From the NCBI GenBank assembly GCA_012511955.1, contig JAAZFC010000109.1, positions 1 through 63,942 on the forward strand: DNA of 63,942 nucleotides, given 5' to 3'. This stretch comes from Fibrobacter sp. (GTDB lineage: Bacteria > Fibrobacterota > Fibrobacteria > Fibrobacterales > Fibrobacteraceae). Positions 24,538 to 32,641 of the stretch are shown here, in pieces. Numbering within the stretch: position 1 is the stretch's first letter; every line of letters begins with the position of its first letter. The translations under genes were made by a program, and so were the position numbers. The notes under the pieces are model-generated. The model ran no database searches. It was not told the DNA's origin and worked only from the letters and a program-made list of their open reading frames with translations.

Positions 24538-25647
24538 TTATGCTGATTCTAGATCTATTAGCTTTAACTCCCTAGATTTCACACTCCTCCCTTTTACCTT
24601 TACTTGCTCTCCCCAATACTTTTTTACAATATCATTCAGACCGTCTGGAACACTAATAGAATAATTTCCATCATGTTTAACCTTAAGCCTAATATTACTC
24701 TGTTCTTCATTAGCTGCAAAAAGTCTTCCAATCAGTTCTATAGTTTTTTCTTGCTCTTCTTCTGAGCTGTTTTCCCCAAAACTCGTAACTGATATTTCAT
24801 TCCTAACTCGTGTAAATTGAACTTCCTTTTTTATGTTGTTTTAAAAAAAAGTTAGGCCAATTAAGTTTATTTCTTTGCCATCTGGTGCAAGTTCTTTTGA
24901 AAGACTGATAAAATTTTGAAAATAGGATTCGTCTTTAATTGTTTCCTTTAGTTGCTCAAAATACCCTTTATTCACAAGGTCTATATTTTCAACTAATTCT
25001 TCTATTATTTCTTCCGAATTACCAAAACCATCAAGTTTAAGTTGCTGTGCTGGGGTGCCAAATCTGATTGTAAAACCAAAACTGGCAGCTCTTGGCACTG
25101 ACAAAAAAGGTTGAAAATTAATTTTAATGTCTTTAGGAACATCTCCTTTAGAACGAAAAGGTCTGCCTGTCTTTCTTTCTGCAGTTCTTAATGTTAGTTT
25201 TTCAAAAGTCGAAATCTTATCCAATACCAACCCAGATTTAGCCATACCATAGCCAATCCCACGGCCAGCAATCACAAATTGTAGTTCATTCGAACCGAGT
25301 TGCACTTCATGAAGCTGTAAGTGTCTTTGAAAATACAATTCTTCAAGCAAATTCCTTAATTCTTCAGCAATTTCGTAAGGTGGCCCACCATATAAAGCTA
25401 AACATATCAATTTCTCTGCGTCTTCTAGCATATTTGCATTTATGGCTAACGAAGCGGCACTTTTGAACAAAACCGAAATTGATGGCTCCCCCACATTCTG
25501 TTCTTTTGCTGCAAGAGCCACTCTCCTTTCCAACAGAAAAGCTTCTGCAAACAATTGAATAGATTTTTCAATATTACCTGAAAACTTTTCGATAAAAGCT
25601 TTATCAGCTAACTCAATAGCTTGTGTATGAAGTTCTTGAACTCTCAT
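24538..25647 (-). pseudogene. Conserved hypothetical protein interrupted by an in-frame TAA
   Basis: The frame opens at ATG 25647 (MRVQELHTQAIELADKAF) and is open for 268 residues. It then meets TAA at 24841-24843 inside ACTTTTTTTTAAAACAAC. The same frame continues for about 100 more codons with convincing protein sequence ('VQFTRVRNEISVTSFGE', 'SISVPDGLNDIVKKYWGEQ') to a TAA at 24538. The expected residue at the stop is probably Lys (AAA), a single T-for-A change at the end of the T-run. The N-terminal third looks like paired helices (TPR-like), then a beta-rich part. No family name is offered. Its start overlaps the stop of the small gene upstream (ATGA), so it was the second gene of an operon. 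Confidence 0.65.
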
Positions 25648-25894
25648 TTCTTCTTCTCAAATTTAGTAATAGGTCTGCTAAACTCAACAATCCCAATATA
25701 AGCCGGTATTTTTAATGAATCAGATAGATCTGTTTGTCTTACTTTCACTTTGTAGCGCTGGTTTATATCTTTTTCGCCTCCATTAAAAATTCCCGAAACT
25801 TCCAACCTTGAACACACCCTTCATACAAATGCTTTCCACTTATTTTTGTCAGCCCAGGATATCCACTATATATGTCTCTTAAATCTAATTTCAT
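25644..25894 (-). pseudogene. Small hypothetical protein, frameshifted
   Basis: ATG at 25894 follows GGTGGAG at good spacing and opens MKLDLRDIYSGYPGLTKIS. That frame stops about 43 codons later (KKI-stop). The downstream part, in a different frame, reads 'LEVSGIFNGGEKDINQRYKV' ... 'IGIVEFSRPITKFEKKK' and ends with ATGA overlap on the next gene. The total length of 251 bp is not a multiple of three, so one frame change around 25790-25830 is needed. Together with the next gene this is a decayed two-gene operon of unknown function. Confidence 0.5.
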
Positions 25895-25981
25895 ATTTTA
25901 CTCCACCGAAACTCAATATATCTTATTTGTATGCTCATCTCAAGAGGAATTATTTAACATCTAAGCAACTATCAAACTCTT

Positions 25982-26060
25982 GCACAAATAAGATCCCTCA
26001 AACAACTTATTCTTACATTTTTGTAGAAATAAGACTTTTTCTAGCCATTCTCAACCTTAT
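25982..26060. repeat. Direct repeat copy B (fic 3' end)
   Basis: Second copy of the 19879-19955 repeat. Here it includes the true last codons and stop of the fic gene plus the hairpin downstream of it. The two copies bracket about 6 kb holding the AbiE-like pair, hsdM remnant, YhcG nuclease and the decayed operon. Confidence 0.8.
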
Positions 26061-26772
26061 TTCCACTAAAGTAATAGATCCAGCTTTGGTAGGTATCCTG
26101 GGCGAACAAACAGGTGTCCATTAAATACTCTGGCACCCTTTCAAACTCCCGCAATCCGCGATAGTAGAATTGCTTATGGCTATCATCAATAATAAAAGGA
26201 ACAATGTGGTTTTTCAGGCACTCGCGAAACATAATCAAACGCCCCACCCTACCGTTTCCGTCTTGAAAGGGGTGAATCTGCTCAAATAGAAAGTGATATT
26301 TCACAATATCAGCAAAAGTTATTTGTGCTTGAGCGCTATACCATTGGTTGAGTTGCTCCATATCGGTCGCAACATTTTGCGGCAAAGAGGTTTTGGAGCC
26401 CCCCACCTCGTTGGGCAACTTTTTCCAATCCCCCACGGCAAACCAATCTTTGGCGGCATCGGCGGTGCTTGCTTTTAATATGCCATGAAACTTTTTGATA
26501 AGATCGTTAGTCAACGATTCCGCCATGCTATCGAGCAAATAATCAAAGGCCACAAAGTGATTTGATGCTTCAATAATATCATCCACCGGCACTGCTGCTT
26601 GATCCTGAAAACCAATGGTTCGCGTCTCAAAGATATAGCGGGTTTGTTCTTCCGTCAGCCGACTGCCCTCAATTTTATTGGAATTATAAGCAAGACTCAC
26701 CTGGGTTTTATGGTACAAACCACCTTTGCGTTTAGCGGTTTTTTCTTCTTGCAGTAGCTGGGTTAAATTCAT
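26041..26772 (-). CDS. Fic family protein (AMP transferase type)
   Basis: A 243-residue Fic protein. The catalytic motif 'HPFQDGNGRVGR' (near residue 166) matches HPFx(D/E)GNGRxxR. An N-terminal 'SNKIEGS' (near residue 30) matches the class II inhibitory (S/T)xxxE(G/N) motif, so self-inhibition is expected. Fic proteins transfer AMP to hydroxyl groups on targets; the target is unknown. It stands alone on the minus strand. Its last codons are duplicated at about 19940. Confidence 0.92.
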   Translation of the reverse strand: MNLTQLLQEEKTAKRKGGLYHKTQVSLAYNSNKIEGSRLTEEQTRYIFETRTIGFQDQAAVPVDDIIEASNHFVAFDYLLDSMAESLTNDLIKKFHGILKASTADAAKDWFAVGDWKKLPNEVGGSKTSLPQNVATDMEQLNQWYSAQAQITFADIVKYHFLFEQIHPFQDGNGRVGRLIMFRECLKNHIVPFIIDDSHKQFYYRGLREFERVPEYLMDTCLFAQDTYQSWIYYFSGNKVENG

Positions 26773-26839
26773 GGTTTTGGCTCTTTTATATTTTCACATG
26801 GGCTATTTTACTAATTTATAATTTATTACGAATTACATT

Positions 26840-27322
26840 ATGGATAAAAAAAGAAAAACATTCCGCCATGTCGCCGCTTTCGGAAAGCGCATGGAGCATT
26901 ACATCATTGGCCTAATGCTTAAAGAGGGCTTAGATGTGTATTTACCCATGGTGGATGATGATGCTATTGATGCTGTAGTCAAAAAATCTGATGGATCTTA
27001 TGTTGAAATACAAATCAAAGCTCGCAGTAAAGATGTTGTCTTCGGCGATGGGGCTCTTTTTGCTGCTATTCCCCATGAACACCGCAAAAATTATTGGTTC
27101 GTTTTTTACTCAGAGCGAATGGACACTATGTGGATATTGTCAAGTAAAGAGTTTATCAAAAATTCTAGTCAAAATAAATCAGGGAAAAACATCGGCAAAC
27201 GCACAATTTGGTTCAATGGCAGAAACACAAAAGCACAAACCGAGCATATTAAACCGCGATTTGAAAAGTATGTCGCCACTGATTTCACTAGAATTTCCAC
27301 TGAAAACCCTGATGATAATTAA
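26840..27322 (+). CDS. PD-(D/E)XK nuclease-like protein (DUF4365-like)
   Basis: A 160-residue protein. 'DDDAIDAVVKKSDGSYVEIQIKAR' (about residues 38-62) has the D...ExQxK core of PD-(D/E)XK enzymes in the form seen in DUF4365 and related small restriction-like proteins. 'NYWFVFYSERMDTMWILSS' follows, as in those families. It is not clear whether it cuts DNA. It diverges from fic, with about 67 bp between the two starts. Confidence 0.65.
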   Translation: MDKKRKTFRHVAAFGKRMEHYIIGLMLKEGLDVYLPMVDDDAIDAVVKKSDGSYVEIQIKARSKDVVFGDGALFAAIPHEHRKNYWFVFYSERMDTMWILSSKEFIKNSSQNKSGKNIGKRTIWFNGRNTKAQTEHIKPRFEKYVATDFTRISTENPDDN

Positions 27323-27578
27323 CCAAGCGCCCTTAAATTCTTGGAATATTTCTGCATTTTCACACTTATTTCTAGTTATTTCCCCTATTTTCCACACTTT
27401 TCTCCCGTATTTTCAGCGTAAAACCACACTTATTTCCAATTATCGACAATTTCAGAGCGGTTTTTACTGAATTTTAGGGATTTTCTGAGCTTGTATAAAA
27501 ATTCTCCACTGCAATGGGCACGGTAATTAGTTAAATTATGATTATGAACTATTGGTTGCAATTACATGGACACGCGCA
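27323..27578. other. AT-rich intergenic region upstream of the hepT/mntA pair
   Basis: Contains no recognisable gene. Several 'cacacttatttc'-like words recur (27360-27440). It presumably holds the promoter for the HepT/MntA pair. Confidence 0.4.
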
Positions 27579-28037
27579 ATGAACACTACAGAACTACGCA
27601 GGCAGCAACGCTTTAGCTATTTTGAGCAGGCTTTTAGCAAGCTAGATGAAGCCGTACAAAAAATTTTGACTGACAAATTAAGCGAATGTTATAACCTTAA
27701 TGACAAGCTTTTGTCTGAAATATTCAAAGAAGGGTTGATTCAGCGCTTTGAGTACACCCATGAACTAGCTTGGAATGTGCTCAAGGATTTTTTTGAACAT
27801 GCCGGCACTACCAATATATACGGTTCCAAAGATGCCACCCGCGAAGCTTTCAGCCAAGGTCTTATTGCAAACGGCGATGTATGGATGGATATGATCAAAA
27901 GTCGCAACCAAACTTCTCACACCTATAACCAAGCCACCGCAGATGCTATTTTTCAAAAAATTGTCCAACAATACCACCCTGCATTTTTGCAGTTTAAACA
28001 GCGCATGGAAGGCTTAGTGCAACAAGGTTCTCCATGA
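27579..28037 (+). CDS. hepT: HepT-like HEPN toxin (HI0074 family)
   Basis: A 152-residue helical protein starting at ATG 27579 (MNTTELRRQQRF). The motif 'SRNQTSH' near residue 112 is the RX4H active site of HEPN ribonucleases, and 'RFEYTHELAWNVLKDF' near 54 is typical of the HI0074/HepT group. Family knowledge: HepT is an RNase toxin silenced by MntA, which adds AMP near the active site. It overlaps mntA by 4 bp. Confidence 0.88.
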   Translation: MNTTELRRQQRFSYFEQAFSKLDEAVQKILTDKLSECYNLNDKLLSEIFKEGLIQRFEYTHELAWNVLKDFFEHAGTTNIYGSKDATREAFSQGLIANGDVWMDMIKSRNQTSHTYNQATADAIFQKIVQQYHPAFLQFKQRMEGLVQQGSP

Positions 28038-28339
28038 ATTTCGGATTGAAATCAGAAACCATAAGCGCAATCCAAAGCGTGATGGCGCATTATCCCCAGG
28101 TGGAAAAAGCTATTCTATATGGATCGCGAGCTCGAGGCAATTTCCGTAATGGTTCTGATATTGATCTTACTTTAACTGGTTCCAACCTTGATTTAGATCT
28201 GTTGCTAAAAATAGAAAATGCCATTGATGATTTACTTTTACCTTACAAAATGGACTTGTCACTACTAAATCACATTGAAAACCCTGATTTAATAGCGCAA
28301 ATCCACAAATTTGGTCGAGTTTTTTATCAGAAGAAATGA
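28034..28339 (+). CDS. mntA: MntA-like minimal nucleotidyltransferase antitoxin
   Basis: A 101-residue protein. 'ILYGSRARGNFRNGSDIDLTL' (residues 27-47) is the GS(x)nD.D signature of minimal nucleotidyltransferases, and 'KMDLSLL' supplies the third acidic position. As partner of the HEPN gene it would AMPylate and silence HepT. Its last 13 bp overlap the 3' end of the convergent kinase gene. Confidence 0.9.
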   Translation: MNFGLKSETISAIQSVMAHYPQVEKAILYGSRARGNFRNGSDIDLTLTGSNLDLDLLLKIENAIDDLLLPYKMDLSLLNHIENPDLIAQIHKFGRVFYQKK

Positions 28340-28851
28340 TTTAATATTTTTTGCACCACTTCTGCTGGTGATAATTCATCGGTGTTTATCACCAAATGGT
28401 AGTTGCTATCGTCGCTAAAGTCCACACCGTATTTAGCTAAGAAGCGTAAACGCATATCTTCATTTCGGCTATTGATTCCTTTTGGCGTAACATCTTCTTG
28501 TTGGCGTTGGGCTGCTTTTATTCTTTGGCAAGCTATTTCATCTGAAACTTTCAGCAAAATATGCTTAGCACCCGCAACGAACTTGAATCCTAAGCGATAA
28601 TCCACCACTATTTGTGTTTTTTGGTTGCACAATTCTTTGAATTGCTCATCAATTTGCTGATCTAGCTGTGGATGCTCTGCGCATAATTGTTGAAATTCGT
28701 TTATGGTCATCTGATATTTTTCTAGTGCTATTGTCCTAGCATAGTTCCCTACTGACATAAACTCATAACCTAAAGTTTGGGCTAAAAGCTTAGCAACTGT
28801 TGATTTTCCTGTGCCAGCTAAACCGCTGAGAGTTATTCTAGCTTTAAACAT
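28327..28851 (-). CDS. Cytidylate-kinase-like nucleotide kinase paired with viperin
   Basis: A 174-residue P-loop kinase with start ATG 28851 behind AAAGGAG. The Walker A motif 'GLAGTGKST' is near residue 9, a 'DYRLGF' LID-side block near 87, and 'AQRQQEDVTPKGINSRNEDM' near 118 fits the CMP/dCMP kinase arrangement with 'R..ED'. It begins 11 bp after the viperin stop. Known context: prokaryotic viperins often sit beside nucleotide kinases (as human viperin sits beside CMPK2), which can supply the nucleoside triphosphate substrate. So this kinase probably feeds or completes production of the chain-terminating ddh-nucleotide. The exact nucleotide is not decidable here. Confidence 0.75.
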   Translation of the reverse strand: MFKARITLSGLAGTGKSTVAKLLAQTLGYEFMSVGNYARTIALEKYQMTINEFQQLCAEHPQLDQQIDEQFKELCNQKTQIVVDYRLGFKFVAGAKHILLKVSDEIACQRIKAAQRQQEDVTPKGINSRNEDMRLRFLAKYGVDFSDDSNYHLVINTDELSPAEVVQKILNHFF

Positions 28852-28862
28852 ATTTACTCCTT

Positions 28863-29696
28863 TCAATATCTTTTCTTGAAAATTTCGGGGTTGAATTTCA
28901 CTTGCTTCATAGCTGTATCTATCCCTACTTTATGAATGGGGTCGCTATAAAAATATTCCTGGGGATTGCCGTTTTCAAAAAAACGCCCTGCAGGATCAAT
29001 CATCAAATAACTATTGATCATATCCTCATTATCTTCCACAACCACATTAGTCTGATCTTTGCTGGTGTTTTGGCACACAAAATGCGCAAACTCCGCATCA
29101 CTAATTCCTTTTTCTTCTTTGAATGGCAACTGTCTTAAAATTTTGACCTTATTTGGTAACAGTTTTTGTAAATCTTTGGCCACGGTGGATTTCCAGTTAT
29201 ACTTATTGACCACAGAATTGAACTTGAGTTTGATGTTAGGGTTGCGTTGCTGTACCGATTTCACCACTTCAAATAATTCGCCTTGACTCAACACTTTGGA
29301 ACCACAGTTCCTGCCAATTTTCATGTTGGTACTTTCATCTAAGGAATCCACAGAAATACCCAACATATCCAGTGAATCCGCCACCTCAATGTGTTTTTTC
29401 AACAAAAAACCGTTGGTAATAAGTGAAGTTTCTAAGCCCATTTCCTTAGCTGTTCTTATATATTCCACTAGCTTATTCCCCAAAACTAAGGGTTCCCCAC
29501 CAGCAAAGTTTAAGCGTGTAGGTCGTGCAAACTTATGATTCCCAATGTTGGTGTTTATGGTAGATACTTCTTTAATTATTTGCAAAGCATCTGCGGAGCA
29601 GGGCCAGATTTCTTTTGCGTTTTTCCACTCAGAAAAACAAAAGAAACATTTGTAGTTACAGTTTTCAGTTATGTGCCAGTTGATGACTAATTGCAT
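28863..29696 (-). CDS. Prokaryotic viperin (radical SAM antiviral enzyme)
   Basis: A 277-residue radical SAM protein. The start MQLVINWHITENCNYKCFFC at ATG 29696 is preceded by AGGAAG; longer in-frame starts reach into the upstream gene's 3' end and are unlikely. The cluster motif is CX3CX2C at residues 13, 17 and 20. Other viperin-type blocks are 'NFAGGEPLVLG' (near 72), 'MLGISVDSLDESTN' (near 118), 'KLKFNSVVNKYN' (near 163), 'KILRQLPF' (near 190) and 'NSYLMIDPAGRFFENG' (near 236). Length matches viperins rather than larger radical SAM families. Family knowledge: pVips convert CTP, GTP or UTP to 3'-deoxy-3',4'-didehydro forms that stop phage RNA synthesis. It is followed by a nucleotide kinase in an operon. 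Confidence 0.85.
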   Translation of the reverse strand: MQLVINWHITENCNYKCFFCFSEWKNAKEIWPCSADALQIIKEVSTINTNIGNHKFARPTRLNFAGGEPLVLGNKLVEYIRTAKEMGLETSLITNGFLLKKHIEVADSLDMLGISVDSLDESTNMKIGRNCGSKVLSQGELFEVVKSVQQRNPNIKLKFNSVVNKYNWKSTVAKDLQKLLPNKVKILRQLPFKEEKGISDAEFAHFVCQNTSKDQTNVVVEDNEDMINSYLMIDPAGRFFENGNPQEYFYSDPIHKVGIDTAMKQVKFNPEIFKKRY

Positions 29697-29778
29697 TTTT
29701 TTCTTCCTGTTTAAAATTTTGTTGATAAAATGCCCGTCGCCGAGAGACTTCGGCGCTAGGCGTTGAAATTGTTTGGTA

Positions 29779-31512
29779 TTAGCTTTCCCAAGCGTTGGTG
29801 TTGAAATTAAACCACGCTGAATTGGGAGGAGGGATTTCCACTTGTAAGTCCACGGGATGCGCTGATTCAGGTCCAAATTCCTTTTGACCATGCACTTCCA
29901 GTGCCTGCTTTAGCTCTGCTTTTTGGGTAGCGCCGCCGTGTACTAAAAACACCGTTTTTTGCTTGCGTCGCTGGGCTGGAGCTATTTGTGTCACTGGGGG
30001 CAACACAAAATCGATCAAACTGAGAGTATCCGCATGACTAGAATAACCATGCAATGTTTCCACTTGAGCCTGGATTTCGCTCCACTTAGGGCGAACGATT
30101 TGTTTTCCCTTACTAAAAGTGATGTATTCTTCTTTACGACCATTTTGGAAATGCTGTTGAATATATTCAATCAAGCTTTTCTTATTACCAAAAAGCTCTT
30201 GCATTGTCTTTTTTGGTGTTTTTTTCTGCTGTTCCCCCAAGCGTTGCAATCTATGCCCGCGAGTATTAGGCGCTTGATAGCCAATAAGCAAGATTTTCGC
30301 ATGAGGATCGGCATAATGGTCAAACAAATAATCATTGACTGGCCCTCGGTCACACATGCCTGCGGTGGCCAAAACTACTTGTAAATCAAAGTGCTGAGCT
30401 ACTTGCTTGCCTAAATTTTCATAGCCAAACCAGTGTGTTCCCACTTCTAAGCCTTGTTTCAGCAACTGCGCAAACATTTTCACTGAATCTTTCCAGTATC
30501 TTTTCGCATCTTGTTCCCGTAAGTGGCTCCGGGTTTCTTTGCTTAACCATTTGTGTTGCACTTTAGCATTTGCACCAAACAAATGCTTGCTATATACAGC
30601 GTTCACTTTTTCAGCCAAATTACTGTCAAAAGTAACCATCACTTTGCGTTGATTTTTCAGCTGACCATAGCGCAAAATTATGAACAAATCAAAGAGTACT
30701 TCTTGCATGCGATGCATGGCAAAGCCGGGAATAATTAAAGTTTTAGTGTTTTGATCTTCTAAATGTTTTTGTAAGGATAAAATACGATTTGAAAATACTT
30801 CAGGTGCATGAGTTTTCCCCCCATAAGTGGATTCACATACCACATAATCTGCCCATTGCTCTGCCTCATGGCGAGGGCGTAACATGGATTGTGGAGCAAA
30901 TTTTTGGCTATTCACGCCCACATCACCGGTGATTAGTAAACTGCGAGCTTGAATTGTTCCTGCTATTTCAGCATCCCAAAAGAACTGCACACTTACAGCT
31001 CCCAAAATGTGGGATTGGCGTAAAAAACGCATTTCTAAGCCTGGGACTAGGTCTATATTTTGGTTCCAGGAAAACTCGTCTTCACCATCCACAACGCGCC
31101 AGTTTATGCCATTCACATGACTGTGCTCATAAAGTGTGATTTGTCCCCCTGCTTTTTGCCTGTTGGCACGATCTTTTTGTGCAATATGCACGCTATTGTG
31201 TAATATTATTTTTGCTAATTCCTTGGTGGCGGCGGTGGCATACACTTGACCATTGAAGCCTTCGCGCACCAATCGGGGAATCAATCCGCTGTGATCCAAA
31301 TGAGCATGGGTGAGCACCACAAAATCTAAATCTTTGGGATTAAAGGGAAATTTTCCTTCGTTGTAGGCATCGGCTTGGGCTTCCCCTTGGGCCATGCCGC
31401 AGTCCACCAAAAATTTGTGGCTTTCGAATTGGAGATATGTGCAAGATCCAGTTACGCCTTGGCAGGCGCCGATGAATTTTGCTTTGAGAGTTTTTGTTTC
31501 TTGTGTTTTCAT
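29779..31512 (-). CDS. Metallo-beta-lactamase/beta-CASP ribonuclease-like protein (CPSF73-like)
   Basis: A 577-residue protein with start ATG 31512 behind GAGGAAG. 'LTHAHLDHSGLIPRL' (near residue 66) is the HxHxDH metal motif. Others are 'LITGDVG', 'VVCESTYG', and in the beta-CASP part 'IPGFAMHRMQEVL', 'LATAGMCDRGPV' and 'HGYSSHADTLSLIDF', which holds the last metal His. This is the pattern of RNA-cleaving beta-CASP proteins (archaeal CPSF-like/RNase J-like). It is cytoplasmic, and RNA processing is expected. It lies 82 bp upstream of viperin on the same strand, so co-transcription is possible but unproven. Confidence 0.88.
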   Translation of the reverse strand: MKTQETKTLKAKFIGACQGVTGSCTYLQFESHKFLVDCGMAQGEAQADAYNEGKFPFNPKDLDFVVLTHAHLDHSGLIPRLVREGFNGQVYATAATKELAKIILHNSVHIAQKDRANRQKAGGQITLYEHSHVNGINWRVVDGEDEFSWNQNIDLVPGLEMRFLRQSHILGAVSVQFFWDAEIAGTIQARSLLITGDVGVNSQKFAPQSMLRPRHEAEQWADYVVCESTYGGKTHAPEVFSNRILSLQKHLEDQNTKTLIIPGFAMHRMQEVLFDLFIILRYGQLKNQRKVMVTFDSNLAEKVNAVYSKHLFGANAKVQHKWLSKETRSHLREQDAKRYWKDSVKMFAQLLKQGLEVGTHWFGYENLGKQVAQHFDLQVVLATAGMCDRGPVNDYLFDHYADPHAKILLIGYQAPNTRGHRLQRLGEQQKKTPKKTMQELFGNKKSLIEYIQQHFQNGRKEEYITFSKGKQIVRPKWSEIQAQVETLHGYSSHADTLSLIDFVLPPVTQIAPAQRRKQKTVFLVHGGATQKAELKQALEVHGQKEFGPESAHPVDLQVEIPPPNSAWFNFNTNAWES

Positions 31513-31552
31513 GATTACTTCCTCAGTTAAAGGTTCATGAAAACAAATTAGA

Positions 31553-31786
31553 CTAGCGAGTGGGGACAAATGGGGACACAATTTTTTGCATTTTTTTGTC
31601 TGGGGTGTTATTCCTTTGCAGTCTTTTTTTCATCTTATCGTAAAAAGCTTCAAAGTCGGTGTCCCCTTCCCACTCGCTCACCTCAGGCTCATCGTGCACA
31701 AATTCACAAAAAGACCGCCTAGATCGACCATGATTATCTAGTAGCTTCCCTATCATATAATAAGGATTTTCAGAAACTTCACTCAT
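31553..31786 (-). CDS. Small acidic/basic hypothetical protein
   Basis: A 77-residue protein (MSEVSENPYYMIGKLL) with an acidic middle and a basic C-terminus. No family recognised. Its start overlaps the stop of the upstream small gene (ATGA), so they belong to one transcript. Confidence 0.5.
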   Translation of the reverse strand: MSEVSENPYYMIGKLLDNHGRSRRSFCEFVHDEPEVSEWEGDTDFEAFYDKMKKRLQRNNTPDKKMQKIVSPFVPTR

Positions 31787-32040
31787 CTTCGACCTTTAGG
31801 CCTCTTAGAGCATTTATCTTGAGCTTTTCTAAAGGCTTCTGCAAATCTCTCGGGTTTTTTTAGCATTGCTTTGTATTTCACTTTCTTTTGAGCTTCCTCA
31901 ATGGTGCAGGCACAAAAAACTTGTAGTGCATCGTGGGTGTTGTAACCTCTACTACGAGCATCACCACTAATACAGCGCTCCATCAACTCATATTCCACCA
32001 ACACTGGATAGCGTTGAGCAAAAGCATTAACTTGTAACAA
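31783..32040 (-). CDS. Small Cys-containing hypothetical protein, probably exported
   Basis: About 85 residues if begun at TTG 32040. The frame extends upstream by a few codons into 'IALVLLLQVNAFAQ', which looks like a signal peptide but has no standard start codon; an ATT lies 6 bp after GAGGAA. One added A in gtgaaattgcc would give MKIALVLLLQVNAFAQ. The mature part has cysteines in 'MERCISGD', 'VFCACT' and 'DKCSK' and a basic helical end. No family recognised. It follows the phosphopantetheinyl transferase gene directly. Confidence 0.5.
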   Translation of the reverse strand: MLQVNAFAQRYPVLVEYELMERCISGDARSRGYNTHDALQVFCACTIEEAQKKVKYKAMLKKPERFAEAFRKAQDKCSKRPKGRR

Positions 32041-32056
32041 AAGTACTAAGGCAATT

Positions 32057-32635
32057 TCACTTCCTCAGCTCACTTAGGCTCATGGCTAACTGATTTGCTT
32101 GGGAATGCCAATTTTGCACCCCAAATTTGCGAAACAATTCATCCCCCTCTTCCAACCAATTGTATTTAAGCATGGTAAACAGTGATTTTTCCAAACATTT
32201 GCTCATAGATTCAGCGATAGCCCAATGTAAGCAAAAATCTTGCACCGTATATTTATTTAGCTCTTGGGCAGACCAGTTAAAAAATCTTTGAGCTTTCTGC
32301 TGCCAATTTTCTATGCCCTGCATGACTTGCAAGTCAAAGCCTAATTGTTGTGTGCCAATGGCTACCCCTAAGTATTCTCCGCTATGGCTAAGAGAAAACT
32401 CCACTTTGGAATCTCTTAAAAAAGGTTTTTCTGTTTCTGTATAGCTTATTTGTACCCTGGAAGGGTCTATTTGCAAATGTTCCCCAAGTTTTTGCTTTAA
32501 AAATATTCGTCCCAATGCAAACTTTAGTCCTTTGTGGCTACTTGCATTCCTTTCATACTCCTGCTGATCCAAAAGGTCTAAATTTAAAGCAATAGCGCTA
32601 TATGAACTAAAATATATTTCTGCTTTAGGAATCAT
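32057..32635 (-). CDS. 4'-phosphopantetheinyl transferase (Sfp type)
   Basis: A 192-residue protein starting at ATG 32635 behind AGAGG. 'FSLSHSGEYLGVAI' (near residue 79), 'LGFDLQ' (near 98, G[IV]D position) and 'LHWAIAESMSKC' (near 137, the W..KE...K position) are the Sfp-type blocks. The second block has Asp but lacks the usual second acidic residue, and the third has AES rather than KEA, so it is somewhat divergent. The enzyme would load phosphopantetheine on the carrier protein. The ACP gene at 41.1-41.4 kb on the same strand is the obvious substrate. Confidence 0.8.
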   Translation of the reverse strand: MIPKAEIYFSSYSAIALNLDLLDQQEYERNASSHKGLKFALGRIFLKQKLGEHLQIDPSRVQISYTETEKPFLRDSKVEFSLSHSGEYLGVAIGTQQLGFDLQVMQGIENWQQKAQRFFNWSAQELNKYTVQDFCLHWAIAESMSKCLEKSLFTMLKYNWLEEGDELFRKFGVQNWHSQANQLAMSLSELRK

Positions 32636-32641
32636 TGCCAA

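Noticed and set aside
24446-24664. Plus-strand 72-codon frame after the YhcG-like gene
   Set aside because: Most of it is antisense to the well-formed C-terminal part of the minus-strand gene at 24538-25647 and has no family features.
29697-29891. N-terminal extension of viperin beginning at about 29891
   Set aside because: The extension overlaps the 3' end of the beta-CASP gene, has no family similarity, and the ATG at 29696 has a good ribosome binding site and the usual viperin start.
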